Assembly (NCBI GenBank): GCA_024362935.1 | Contig: JANCRA010000177.1 | Span: 434,001-498,000, forward strand | Reading direction: 5' to 3' | Source of the DNA: Setophaga petechia | Lineage: Eukaryota; Chordata; Aves; Passeriformes; Parulidae | Length of the DNA: 64,000 nt | Part shown: positions 20,836 through 33,600 of the stretch, in pieces | How positions within the stretch are numbered: the first letter of the stretch is position 1 | Layout: every line of letters starts with the position of its first letter | Notes under the pieces: generated by a model | What the model was told of the DNA's origin: nothing | What the model saw: only the letters and a program-made list of their open reading frames with translations | The model's database searches: none | Translations under genes and position numbers: made by a program

Positions 20836-21687
20836 TTGGCAGAAAATGCCTGGGGAGACTCGAGGCCAACACTAGGATTTTGGAGTCGAAGAGGGTCTGA
20901 AGCCAACTCCAGTCCCACAGAGAAGGAAATCTTGGCTGCCTATGAAGGAGTCCAGGCTGCCTCAGAGGTAACAGGCACCGAAGCACAACTCCTGGTAGCC
21001 CGACTACCACTGCTGGGGTGGATGTTCAAAGCAAAGGTTCCCTCTATGCACCATGCCACCAGTGCTACATGGAGCAAGTGGATTGCTGTTATCACACAGC
21101 ATGCCTGTACTGGAAACCTGAATGGCCCTGGGATTCTGGAAATCATTACAAACTGGCCGGAAGGTGAGATCTTTGGTCTCACTGATGAAGGGGAACAAGA
21201 AGTGACACGGGCTAAAGAAGCTCCACCACACAACCAACTGCCCCCAGAGGAAACACGCTACGCTCTTTTAACTGATGGTTCCTGTTGCATCATAGGGATG
21301 AACCGGAAGTGGAAAGCAGCTATATGGAGCCCCACAGGACAGGTCGCAGGGGCCACTGAAGGAGAAAGTGAATCAAGCCAACTTGCTGAACTCAAAGCTG
21401 TTCAACTGGCCCTGGACATTGCTGAGAGAGAGAAGTGGCCAAAGCTCTACCTCTACACTGATTCATGGATGGTAGCCAATGCTCTGTGGGGATGGCTGGA
21501 GAGGTGGAAAGAGACCAACCAGCAGCGTAGAGAAAAAACAATTTGGGCTGCTGATGAGTGGAAAGACATTGCTACCAGGGTAGAGAAGCCACCTGTGAAA
21601 ATCCGCCATGTAGATGCCCATGTCCCCAAAAGTAGAGCTAATGAGGAACACCAAAACAATGAGCAGGTGACCAGGCTGCAAAAATAG
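20836..21687 (+). pseudogene. ERV-L-like RNase H
   Basis: This 283-codon open frame covers the RT connection and RNase H. Visible RNase H signatures are TDGSC, the acidic residue in QLAELKAVQLAL, TDSWMVANALWGW and HVDAHVPKS. The frame is unusually well preserved compared with the RT and integrase around it. It ends with a stop at 21685-21687, just before the integrase reading resumes in another frame. Confidence 0.8.
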
Positions 21688-21689
21688 AG

Positions 21690-22584
21690 GTGTCGAAGAT
21701 AGACTTAGATTGGAAACACAAGGGAGAGTTATTCCTAGCTCGATGGGCCCATGATGCTTCAGGCCATCAGGGCAGAAATGCCACCTATAAGTGGCCACGA
21801 GACCCAGGGGTGGATCTAACCATGGACAGTATTTCTCAGGTCATCCATGACCGTGAGATGTGTGCTGCCATCAAGCAGGCCCAGCGAGTGAAGCCCCTGT
21901 GGTACAGTGGGCGGTGGTCCAAGTACAAGTATGGGGAGGCTTGGCAGATTGACTACATCACCCTGCCCCAGACACCCCAGGGCAAGCACTGTGTGCTGAC
22001 CATGGTGGAAGCCACCACGGGATGGTTGGAAACCCACCCTGTGCCTCATGCTATGGCCCAGAACACCATCCTGGGCCTTGAAAAGCAACCTGTGGAGACA
22101 TGGTACCCCTGAGAGGATTGAGTCAGACAATGGGACTGATTTCAAGTACAGCCTTATCAATACCTGGGCTAGGGAACATGGCATGGAGTGGGTGTACCAT
22201 ATCCCCTACCATGCACCAGCTGCAGGAAAAGTGGAGAGGTACAACGGACTGTTAAAAACCACATTGAAAGCATGAGGTGGGGGATCTTTCAAAAACTGGG
22301 AGCAGCATTTAGCAAAGACCACCTGGTTGGTTAACACCCAAGGTTCCACCAACCGAGCGGGTCCTGCCCAGTCCGAGTCCCTGAATGTAATAGATGGAGA
22401 TAAAGTCCCAGTGGTATGTGTCAGAGGTTTGTTAGGGAAGACTGTGTGGATCAATTCTACCTCAAGTACAAACAAACCCATTCGTGGGGTTGTCTTTGCT
22501 CAGGAACCAGGTTGCACATGGTGGATAATGTACAGAGATGGAACAACACGATGTGTACCTCAGGGAGATCTGATTGTGGGGTGA
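21690..22584 (+). pseudogene. ERV-L-like integrase
   Basis: The zinc-binding region is recognisable (AHDASGHQG), but the first cysteine of the expected CXXC pair appears replaced by arginine (DREMC). The catalytic core shows the three acidic positions in QIDYITLP, ESDNGTDF and GKVERYNG. The reading frame changes near 22085-22100, and a TGA at 22273-22275 interrupts the C-terminal domain, whose last open part runs to 22584. No env follows, in line with ERV-L organisation. Confidence 0.8.
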
Positions 22585-22930
22585 GAATGGTATGTGCAAT
22601 ATCACTGTTCATTGGATGTTACTGCCATTGCCTGTACATTAAACCATACAGACATGAGATAGAGGGAAATGTGTAAGTGTTGAAGGTCTGGGCAGGTGGA
22701 AGATGGAGAAGGAAATGTGCAAGTGTTGATGGTCTGCGCAAGTGATAGATGGAGCTTTGAGTGAGTAAGGTGAAAGGGGGGAATCCTGCAGCTCTGTAGT
22801 ATAGGGCCTGGATTCAGTGGTCCAGTGTGGAGATGTGATGAGGGCATGATGGGTATTGCTTGTAAATTTTGGAGGAACAGATGGAAATTTTGTGTGAATA
22901 AATGCATGATGTGTAGTAGTATGTTGATGA

Positions 22931-22950
22931 TATGGGGATAAGGGGTGGAA
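22931..22950 (+). other. Polypurine tract of the ERV-L-like provirus
   Basis: A purine-rich run (TATGGGGATAAGGGGTGGAA) immediately precedes the TGTCCTAGG start of the LTR. The 345 bp between the integrase end and this tract hold no recognisable gene. Confidence 0.6.
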
Positions 22951-23620
22951 TGTCCTAGGGTGACGTTGTGATGCTTGTATCCCCATTCATGTGTTCTGTT
23001 AATGTTGGATATTATGTTCTGTACCTTTAAGACTGGCCCTGAAGAGTGAAAGTGTTGGTTTGGTTTTCTTATCAGCCTGGCTGGGACACATAGGCTGTGG
23101 CTTTTGCTGCTTTTGCTTCTCAGGCTGTGGCTTTTGCTGCTTTTGCTTATCTCTTTGCTCTTTCACTCTGTCTCTCTCTCTTGCTCGCTCTTGCTTGCTT
23201 CGGTCCTGCTTGCTTTTGCTTCTGCTCCTTGCTAGTTTAGCTAAACAGTCCAAATTGCTTCCTGGACTGTTTCTCCTTTTTTTTCGACCATCCCGAAGCT
23301 GCTCTGGACTGGGACCTGGGAACACCGAGAGTTCACACCTTGTGGCTGCAGCAGCTGCCCCAGCGCCGGAGGGACTGAGGAGAGAGCGAGCATCCCCCGA
23401 GAGAGACTTTCTGAATTTGTCATCTTTTTCAGAGCGGTGTCATCCGGTATTGTTCATTTTGTGTGCTGGGGAGTGCTGTGCCTGTCAAATAAACAGGTTC
23501 TTTCCACTTCTCTCTGAGGAATTCTTCCCAAACTGGTTGGGGGGAGGGGCCATGGGGGTTTGTTTCCTGGAGAGGCCCTCCTTTGGAAATTCTCTACCAA
23601 ATTTGCCCTAAACCAGTACA
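22951..23620 (+). mobile_element. 3' LTR of the ERV-L-like provirus
   Basis: The LTR begins TGTCCTAGGGTGACG and ends CCAGTACA (670 bp). It contains a TTTAAGA TATA-like box near 23023, a duplicated 30-bp unit rich in GCTTTTGCTG at 23090-23150, and an AATAAA signal near 23488. No matching 5' LTR exists in the window, because the provirus is truncated at 17424. Confidence 0.75.
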
Positions 23621-25120
23621 GGAAAGTAATAACAGAAATTTCTAACTAACAAAAAATGGTTTGTCCTGCAGCCTTGAGGTCATGTCCTTATAAGCTTCTC
23701 AAAAGAAAACCTATTCATTGAACTTGCATCATCATCCCAAAAACATCTTTAAATTAATTGGAACTGTTGATTAGCCCATGTCAATTAGCACCTTCCTTTT
23801 TCTTTTTGCTGACTAACTCTGATTCAATTTCAAATCAGAAATCTTTCAAGGGAAAAATATACCATGCGGAGGAAAACCCAAGGCATAGGCTTCTGTACAT
23901 GGTATTGCCAATCCCTGTGTGACAGCCTCCAGCTAGCTTCCTACATCAGACACAAGGCAACTTGGCTGGCTGCAACATCGACTTTCTTCATATTGGTGAC
24001 ATTGGAAAATCCAAAGACACTGCTTGTTTTAATAGTCCTAAAAAGAGCATTCTAAGTTCTTGAAAGCAAACACAGAGGCACTAATTTGGTTTCAGAGAGA
24101 AGGTGTTTGTGCAGTTGGATAACAGCTTGCATGTTGACATATCTGAGGGGATTTATATGTTTGCGCTCCCCTTGTTTGGGACAACGAGCGCAATGTCACC
24201 TGTGCATACCTGACACCATGGTTTAAGACTATATGCCTTGAAGGTGCAATGCTTTATTTGTAATCAAAGGGGAAATGTATCTAAACTTATTAGGATAAAC
24301 AGTTCCTTTGCAAATAGACTGATCTAGCAACTTTACCATTTTTAAGGAGTAAAATCCCAAGGTTCTAAGGAAAATGCACATATGCTTTTCATCGCCCTAT
24401 AGAATTTTTTTTGGACACGATTTGATTTTTCTGAAATTTGACTTGTACACTTGCAAATACATTCAAAGGGTGTTGTTAAATTTATTTCAAAGGTATTTCA
24501 GACAGCAGGAGTAGCAGTAACATCTTTCATTTCAACAATGTTTGTTGGTTTTTTTTTGTATGGAACTCCTAGGCTATTCATTTCCTTGAAATAGGATTTA
24601 ATTTCTACAGAGATATGTTATTGTTTTAGTCTACAACTGTTACTCAGAATTGAGTTTTGCAAAATGAATGCTCACAGAAGTGCCGATTTGACAATCTTAA
24701 GTACTGCAGCATTTTAAAGAGATAGCTATCAATTCCAATAGATGTGGAATAGAAACCCCATCACCTGTGACTTCCTTCCTTAGTTAAAAAGAAAAAGAAT
24801 AGAGCAATAGCTGGGCTTCAGCTGTGTATCTGGATATGAAGCCATGTAAGATTTTGGAATGGCTCCACACAAGTTTTTCAAGTTTTCTCTGAGTGTCCGG
24901 GTTCCCCATCCCCAGGACCACCACTGGCCGGTTTTGTTGGTTTTGCATGGCTGAATTTTTGGAGAGGAGGAAAGAGGGCAGCCACCAAAGTGGCATTTCT
25001 CTGAGCAGCTGCTATAAGCTTTCTCCGTGCAGGCCAAAACAGTCACTGACTGGCTCTGAAAATAGGCCCACTGCTGAGCCAATTAGAAAAGCTGGTGACG
25101 CCTCTGGGACAACATATTTA
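23621..25120. other. Unassigned AT-rich sequence
   Basis: No exon, LTR boundary or tandem repeat was recognised. Open frames are short and unsupported. Confidence 0.4.
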
Positions 25121-25490
25121 AGAGAGGAAGAAAGGTGCGGGAAGCTCTTTCCTTCTTTCTGCCTTCCGAGGGGGGCTGCGGGCACAGCTGAGCCCCTTCC
25201 CGGCGGGGTCGGGGGCTCTTTCCCATCAGGGCCGCCGGGCCCTGCTGCCGGGGCTCATCCCAGCGCCGCCAGCAGCTGCGGCCAAAGCCAGGAGCGGCCC
25301 TGGGGGCAGGAGCAGGAACGGCCCCGCTGCCTGTGCCGGGAGCAGCCCCGTGACCGGAGCCAGGGGAGGCCAGCGCGGCCGAGACTGAGAGCGGCCAGGG
25401 CCACAGGAGCCCACGCAGCCACCGCCCCCTGGGCACGGCCCGCCACAGACTGTGCCTGCCGGGCCACCAAGGGCCTGCCGCAGCGCCAAC
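25120..25490. other. GC-rich, CpG-bearing stretch
   Basis: The base composition rises sharply to GC-rich with many CpG and CAGC/GCCG runs. Several frames are open by composition alone. It might be an unmethylated CpG island but has no recognisable coding content. Confidence 0.35.
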
Positions 25491-25494
25491 CAAA

Positions 25495-25720
25495 GGGCAG
25501 AAACCTTCTTAGGAGGACCACTCTCTTTGTTCTCAAGGCTAAGACAGACATTTGCACGCATTAATCACTGCAATGGGGGAACAGAGGGCTCAACATTGTC
25601 TGCTACAGCTAAACGAACTCAGCATTTGTTACAATTCAACTTTTTCTCAACACCTTCCTTCTCTGCGAATTGCTCACAAGCATTTCGTCAGTGCACCTCA
25701 CAGATGCTTTTGCTGACTGC
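25495..25720. repeat. Direct repeat flanking the kinase block, left copy
   Basis: This aligns in the same orientation with 43575-43775 (shared AGGACCACTCTC, TCAAGGC, GCACTGCA-like, TTTGTTACA and CACAAGCATTTC stretches). Together the two copies bracket the PAK3-like kinase locus. Confidence 0.6.
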
Positions 25721-25759
25721 AGCTACATTGCCTCTTTCTTTCAGAAATTAATGAAGAAA

Positions 25760-27490
25760 ACACAAACTGCCTTCTGAAGCCCTTCTGCTCCCTTCCAAAT
25801 CAGTTCACTAGCCAAGCACAAGTCTCAGGCTCATCCCTGATTCCCTCTGGGAGATAGGAGGTAATATTTTGCTGCAGCCAAAAAGTTATTAGAAAAAAGA
25901 ATGAAAGTTGTTGGTGTTAGGTGGTGTTAGTTACGGGATTTTTTTTTGTTCCAGTTAACTTGGTGGGTGTTGCTGTGAGCTGGAAAAGGAGAGGTGTCGA
26001 ACACCAGACCAAAAGGGATGTAGGAGAAGAGCAGAGGGGACAGAAAAGTAGGCTGTCAGGAGAGAATAGAAGTTCCCTAGTACCCAGCCAAAGGGAAAGG
26101 GGACAGGGATGGCCCAGGGCTGGGAAAAGCAATAAAAAGCAGCATTATCTTGGCGTGTGTGTATGTTCAGCTCTCAGGAGAGGGAGATACACAGCTGGCT
26201 CAGTTGAATCCTTCCTAAGAAGAAGGTTCTCTTTTGCTTTAATGACTTTGTCTCCATTTCATTGTATCTAGGAGTTTGTTTATTTCTAACACCTCTCACC
26301 CAGCAGCTCAGAGCTGCATTGCACAGTGCTTGCTGGACGCCAGAGAGCACAAAGCAGGCTGGCCTGGTGGCCATGAATATTTCTGCCAAACACTCTGCAT
26401 CTCACACCTTTGCTGTGGCTCAGTGCAGAAGTGCAGAATTGCAGGCGCTTCCTCCCAGAGCTGCGTGAGGCGCTGGCTCCTGCAGATGTGCCCTGCCGAG
26501 CTGTCCCTGCCTCACGCTGGCCTCGCTTCCCCTGGCACAATGCCGGGCCTGAAGGAGGCTACCCTGTGCTCCAGCCTGCCCAGCAGCCCGGCTCCCTGCC
26601 CCGGTGCCCAGGGTGCTGCACACACTGCTGGCCTTTGCCAGGAGGTACAGGGCAGCTGGCAGAAGAGGAGGAATCCTCAGCCAGCCCAGTGGCCCTCGGC
26701 TGCCCTTGGCCTTTCTCTGCTCCTGGGCGCGCTCCAGACGGCCAATGCCTCCAGGCTGGGCTGTGCCCAGCACGGCTGCGCTTCCCCTCGGGAGCAGCCA
26801 GCTGCCACCTGGGCTCTGAGAGCGGAGCATTGGCCCGCTGCCAGGAACAGGCACCCAGGGCCCGGCTGCTGCCTCTTGCAGCTCCAAGGGCCTCCTCCCA
26901 GCCTGCCTCTGCCGGGGCTCAGCCTGCTCCGGCCTCTGCCGGGGCTCTGCTGGGGCTCCAGCCCGGGCAAGGCCGGGCCCGCTCTCCCCTCACAGGCGCT
27001 GACAGCTCTGCACCTCAGGAGACCTTCCCCAGCACCCTCTCTGATCTTTCTGCTTGCTCACTTGAGCAAGGCTCTCCTCCAGCCAAAGACATTGCACCCA
27101 GGGATACAAATCCAAGTGGCAGGAACCCCAGTGCTCTCCAGTCACAGCTGAAGGCCTGCATCTGCACAGGATGTTTGGGCTGCCTCATTCTTCCTTTGCT
27201 TTTGCCTTCAAATGTCATTGCCCTTTCTGCCTCCAGTACAAGTACCAAAGCTGGCCAAAACCAGACCAGTGGGCCATATTCCAAAGGCAGTGTGGTCTGG
27301 AGAGGATGAATGAAGAAGATCCTTCCCCACTTTCACATCATGCCTAAGACACTGTGTCACTTTCCACCTTTAAGAAACAACAGACAATTCAGAAGGAATT
27401 CTCCACTTTTCCAGAGTGAGAGGTGTGCAAATTTCCACAATTCGCAGAGTGAGAAGGAAGGGAATCTTTAAGGTGAATTGTGGTTTCAGA
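25760..27490. other. Non-coding stretch; GC-rich from 26430 to 27060
   Basis: No gene was recognised. 26430-27060 is GC-rich and leaves long frames open on both strands without family similarity. 25915-26291 has weak LTR-like features (TGTTAG...CTAACA ends, an AATAAA near 26133) but no target-site duplication. Confidence 0.35.
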
Positions 27491-27493
27491 AAC

Positions 27494-27499
27494 TTTATT
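27494..27499 (-). promoter_or_regulatory. AATAAA polyadenylation signal of the PAK3-like gene
   Basis: An AATAAA on the minus strand lies 175 bp beyond the kinase stop codon, the expected position for a short 3' UTR. Confidence 0.5.
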
Positions 27500-27515
27500 C
27501 ATTTCCAATCCTTCT

Positions 27516-27624
27516 CTAATCCTAATCGTAATCCTAATCCAAATCCTAATCCTAATCCTAATCCTAATCCTAATCCTAATCCTAATCCTAATCCTAGTCC
27601 TAATCCTAATCCTAGTCCTAACCT
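27516..27624 (-). repeat. (GGATTA)n telomere-like array in the kinase 3' UTR
   Basis: About 18 hexamer units read TAATCC on the plus strand and GGATTA on the minus strand, with occasional GGACTA and TACGAT variants. The unit differs from the vertebrate telomeric GGGTTA by one base. The array falls between the PAK3-like stop codon (27674) and its AATAAA signal, so it would be transcribed as (GGAUUA)n. Confidence 0.85.
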
Positions 27625-27673
27625 ACAATCCTACTCTAAACTCGTTGAGGAATAAAGGGTCCAGATGTGATTG

Positions 27674-30600
27674 TCACGTTCTTGTCTCCTTCCTCTTCTT
27701 CACTGAAACAATCAGTGGCACCAGGCTAGATGCAGGCTCAGCAAATTTTACAAATGGATGCTGCCCAAAGGGAAAAAAACCAAATCAACAAAAAGCAATG
27801 AACCACGACTTTCCAAGCTCAGTGCTTCACAGGATTCCTCTGGCTCCTAGAAGGATGCAGGGAGAGGACCAATGGGACCATCTACACTTCCATCTTTATG
27901 TGCAGGACTTGCCCATCACAGGCAAACCTGGCCCAGAATCCCACTCATCTATTTATCCAGGTGTCTTCATCTTGCTGAGAGTTTTGCCCTGCCAGTGCTC
28001 TAGAAATGGTGCTTTCTGTCCTTGGAGTTTCTTCTTTTCAGGAAACTCCAAAGCCTCACACTGGTCCCTCTCTTTGCAAGACAGGCACTGTGCTGATTCC
28101 CACAGGGAGACAGAGCAGTGTCTGCCTTTCCATGCCCTGCCCCTCGTGTGCTGGATGGCACCTTCCTTCCCAGCAGGGCCAGCCCAGTGGCACTGGGCCC
28201 TGCAGTTCCCTCTGTGCCACACAAGCTGGCAGTAACCCTGGCGCAGCTCCCGTCTGCTTGAGCGTGCCAGGCAGCAGATGGGGCTGGGACAAGTCCCTCC
28301 CAGCTGTCCCTGTTTGCGTGGCAGGAACCTCTGAGGGTGGGCTGGGGGGCACAAACCAGGGCCCCTCCGAGGCTCACAGTGAGCCCCCCACAGCCCCTCC
28401 TGCCCACAGCCAAATCTCTGACTGCTCAGCTGGGACTGGCTTCCTTGGCTTCCTGCCCCACCATTTCATGGCTCTGTACCCTGCATTGCTCTGCTTCCAT
28501 TCTTTTGCCATTAGATCAAACGGAACACTCCACCAAATGACAAAACAGGGCGACAGAAACAGTCAGAGGACAGAGCACCTCTCCTCTGAGGACAGACTGA
28601 GACACCTGGAGTTCTTCAGCCTGGAGGAGAACAGGCCCCAGGGAGACTTCATTGCTATGTTCCAGTATTTCAAAGGGTACTCACAGGAAGTAAGAGACAG
28701 CTTTTTTAACAGGGTCAGTTGCAATAGGACATGGCATAGTATTTATAATATATACTGGGGATTGAGTCAGATTAGGTCTTAGGAAGATCTTGTTTACTTG
28801 GAGCATGGGCAACCCTGGCACAGGTTGCCCTTAGAGCTGGCAGGTGCCCCATCCCTGGGCAGGGTTGGGGCAGCCATTCCAGGGCAGGTGGGAAGGGGCT
28901 CTGAGCAACCTGATCTCTGTAAGGATGTCCCTGCTCATTGCAGGACACTTGCACCACAGGACCTTTACAGGGCCCTGCCAGCCCAGCCCAGTCTAGGATT
29001 CCTCACCGCTTTCATTTGAAGAGCAGCAAGAGTGGAGGTGAGGAGGAAGGGGGCTCATCTGATGCCTTGGACTTGAGTGGAGGAGCCCATCCCTCAGAGC
29101 CTGTTTCACCTGCAGCCCCTTCCCATTTTACCTGCAGGAGCTCCTTGGCAGACCAGCGCCGCGCCTCGTCTGTCTGCAGGCAGCAGCTCAGGAAGTCACG
29201 CAGGCAAGGTGAAAATAGGTTGGGCTGCTGCAGCTTTTGTCTTCCTCCTGTGGCTATCAGGAGTTGAGGCTGGGGAAAAAGGAGACACCAGGCTCCACCT
29301 GCATCTTTCCCATCTGGAACTGCTCTCCCAGATCCCATTGATGGAGCTCCACTCTGCAGTGGCAGTTTCTGCCCTGGCAGAGACCCAGACATGACTTTCC
29401 TTTACCAACCAAAAACCCAAACTCCCATGCAGCCACAGCTTTTCCAACATCCCACAGATCTTGCCTTGGCAGCTGATTTCATTGACTGACCTAGTTAGTG
29501 GGAACTGCATCACCACAAGGGCATTTCCTTCCCTGAGGATTCATACCAGCTTGAGACGCTTTTGGAAGAAGGACTTTGCTATAGTAACTCTACTGTATCC
29601 AAGGGTTAGTACATGAAAAGCATCTCTGCAGTGCTTCTTGGTCCCTTAAGCACAGCTGCCATAAAACAAAACGAATCAAGCTTTTTGCTTTGTTCTTGAA
29701 AACAATGGGAATTGAAAGAAAGAAAGGAAATCCACCAGGTATTCCTCAGGTAAGGAAACAAACATTTGGAATCTCATCTTCAACACAGACACATGAAGAT
29801 GCATGCATAAATGTACTGGGATGAAAATGCCTGCTTGGACACCCAGGAGCCACCTGCAGCTCTGTCTCTCAGCAGTCTGAAAATTTCTGCTTTCCTTCCA
29901 TGGAAAAGAAACACTTTTCATGGTCAAATCAGAAGGAGAGGTTCCATCTCTACAGTCACCCTCTACTCATTTGGCTACTCAAGTCAATGCACTAATCAAC
30001 TGCCACTTTCCTTTCTGATACAACCAAAGCTACAGCAAATGCTGATGTGTTGCAGGGGCATTTGTAGGAGACCTTGGTGGAAGTGGTGCCAGCAGATGGC
30101 AATGGGATTTTGTCCAATGGCACACAGAACATGGGACAGGTGAGAAAGACAGTGGGATCAGTGAGTATTTGCACCTTACCAAGACAGGAGTGTCATTCCA
30201 GTAGGGAACTTCTCGTTCCACCATTTCGATGCCCACGATTCCCAAAGACCATATGTCCACCTTGGGGCCATATGGGTGACCTGTCACCACTTCAGGCGCC
30301 AGCCACCCACAAGTGCCGGCCACGGAGCTGCGTCTGCCCTGCTCAGGGGTGAGCTGAGCAAAGAGGCCAAAGTCAGCTGTGGAGAAAACAGCAAACCATG
30401 AAAGCCAGCTCCAGTTAGGAAACCAAGCAAAAGAATTCCCTACTCTCAGTCTAAAAGAATTTGCTGTTCAATCTCATGGAGAACTGTCCACGCTCCATTT
30501 CCTTGGGGCTTTAGCCAAGGGAGTATGGAATTGGCCACTTCCAAAAAAACCCAGGTTTCTTAACACTGCTCACAGCAGTGGACTTCATTCCCCTGAAGCT

Positions 30601-33600
30601 TTAGATTGTAGCCCCCTCTGTCTGGAAGGGACACACACAGAGCAAGGCCACTCTTGACTGCTTGTGGTTCCTTGTCATACCTCTGTGCACGTTGCAACTG
30701 TGCCCTCAGCTCGCAGCAGGGTCCCTGCACTGCCACCAGCACCATTTCTGGGGAGCTGGCAGTCACTCCAAGCAGCCCCACAGCCACATCCCTGGAACGC
30801 TGCACCTGACCAAGAATATACTGACCCAGCTTGACAGAGCCGTCGGTTCTGAGAAGGATGTTGCAGCTCTTCACATCTCGGTGGATCACATCATTTGAGT
30901 GAAGAAAATCCAGTCCTTGCAGGCACTGAGAGAGAAAACAGAAAGAGAGGGCAAAAATGAGTGATGTGATTTCATCCCACAAGAAAGGAAACAAAGAATG
31001 GAAAAGATTCCCTCTCCAGGGGAATGGGGAGTAATGGCAGAACAGTGATGGCCACTGAGAGGAAGAGCTTGCTGCTCCAACACTTGCAGAGCAGGACCTT
31101 TCTGAGGAAAGGCACGTCAGCTTTTGAAAGAGCAACAGCACCTGCTGTTGTAGGCTGTCCCCTGCAAACCAGCCAGGATGACTGCTGCTGCAGTGGATGT
31201 GCTTTTTCCATGCAGAGGACAAAGGAGGGGTTTTGAAAGGAAAAGTCCCTCCCTTTGGTGTGAAGTGGATCACTTTTGGGTGGGAGGCTGCATGACAAAG
31301 ATTTTCTGGCTGGTCTCAGCACAGGCTTGGAAGTATCACACCAGTCACTTTCCAGAAGCAAAGAGCATTTTGGCAGCACTGCTATCCTATTCAGATGAGG
31401 ACTGTGAGAAATGAGTCTTTTTTCTTTGCTGATCATTTCAAATCCTGCCACCAGCACCTTTGCTTTTACAGGCAAGGAATGCAGTGAAGACAGACTCCAG
31501 GCAAACATTTAGAGAGGCACGTGGAGAACAGCCAATACAAATACAAGAGACAGAGCGAGAATACAACAGCAGGAGATAAGAGTGCTGGCACTGAGTACAG
31601 GGAGTGCAGGGGCACTGGCAGGCCTTTCACTTGAGATGCTTTTGCTTGCCCAGAGAATAGCAGCAACACAGAAACAAAGCTTGGCACAGGAAATGACTCC
31701 AGCTCTGAGCCCCTGTTTCCCAGACAATCCTGCCAAGCCCTTGGAAACACAGATGGGATTGCTGACCTCCCGACTGATGGCTGCCATCTCATCTTCACAC
31801 AGGTAGGTCTTGCTGATGACATTGCTCAGAGTGCCCCCATCCATGTACTCCATCACCAGCCAGAGTTCCTCACCCACAAGGCAGCTGAAAGAAGGAAACA
31901 AGGGTGTGGAGATGAATGTACATGGCTAGGTTGCTGTTTGGAAAAGATGGGTTGATTCTTCTTTTCAGCTCCCTTTGAGACAAAGACAAAAGAAAGGAAT
32001 AGACATTCCCTCTTGGCTGTGCATTGTTTGCCCTCTGTGCAGTCTCAAGGAGAAAGGCACAGCTGCAAAAAAGGAGATGTCTTAGATGGGCAGCAAGCAA
32101 AATGTGCAGGTTAGTAACAGCCCAGATAAAAAACCTGTCAGGCATGGTGTTTCTGGAAAAAAACACCTAGTCTTCCTGGCATGCATAGCAATGGAAAACA
32201 GTGGCAACAATCCAAGGGAAATCCTTGTTAGTTTACCTGCACCTTAGAAGATGCTTGAACAAAATCAAGCTCCAAAACAAAGTGGTGGCTGTGAATATAG
32301 AGATCATTGATTTAGTAAGACATGACTCATCTGGGTTTTGGAACATATTTCAAATACCATGTGCCAGAGAAGACTCATGCAGACAAAATGCAATCTCTTC
32401 CCATCCATTGGAGATGAAAAGAGCAATAAGAATTAGCCAATAATTAGCCAATAATTAGCTCTATTTTCTGCCAGTGACCAAAGGGGGATTTTACCTTGCA
32501 TGTTTGCAATATGTGAACTTTAAACATTCATGGGACAAAAGCACAACTCACCTGTCTAAACAGTTGACCAGGTTGGGATTCTTATTCACCTTCATGACCA
32601 TGAGTTCATTGACTTTGAGTTCCTTCTTCCTCAGTCCTTGAAGATGTATTTTCTTTATGGCCACCTAAAATGACATTGAAAATCAGGAACTTGAGAGGTT
32701 GGTGGCACCAGACCACAAGGCACATGGAGCAAGTGATTTTGCAGTGACACAGCTGAGCTGTTCCAAACCGCCTTGTGATTAGGCACTGCAGTAATTGGGA
32801 GCTGACATTCCAAGAGCCCATTTCTCTGCTCCCTTGGGAGCCAGTTACAGGACACGTGGGGCCACTGACATTTTGCCTTGACCACTTGGTGACAGCAGTG
32901 TCTCAGTTAGCACCCACAAACCTCTGACCACACTCTCTGCTGCTTTGTTTGGAACTCAGAAGAAGTGATCCATGCCTTAATACTCTGTGGGTACATCTTG
33001 GGCTATGGGCAGGGCTTAGGGCTTTCAGGGACGCCTTGCGGATCTCTCCCTACGTGCAGTTCCCAAGTGCAGCACTGCAGGTGGCTAAGGAACTCCCAGT
33101 AACTTTCAGATGGATTTGCTGGCAGCCAGAAATGAGAATTCAGGGCTCTGAAGCTGTAGCCCCAAAGAGCAGGGAGGTGCTCGAAGGCACCGCCTTTGTT
33201 TTAGCCATGGAGAGCGAGCGAACGCGTCCTTCTCTGAAAGGAACCGCTGCCCTCCGTGCCTTCCTTCCGCCAGCTGAGGAGGACAAAGCCCCAAATGTAT
33301 TTTGTGGGCTGGCACCAGTCTGTGCTTCTTGTGCCTTTTCAGCACAGCTCTGCCCAGAGCTCCAGCCACAGCTCACACCAGAGGGGAAAGCCCTCGAGTG
33401 CAGCAGAGTCTGCAGGGGCTGTTGACATTTACCTCTCCTCCTGTGGCAGTGTCGAGTGCTTTACAAACATCTCCAAAAGTCCTAGAAACAAAACAGAAGC
33501 AGAGAAAGGAGAAGCCATTTAGATCTTGCAGTGAAAGCCAGCCCACACAGGAGATCTGTGCTGCAAATGCCTAAGACCTGCAGGACACTGGAAGCATGGA

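Noticed and set aside
25915..26291. Possible solo LTR (TGTTAG...CTAACA with AATAAA)
   Set aside because: No target-site duplication and no second copy in the window, so it was kept only as a weak note.
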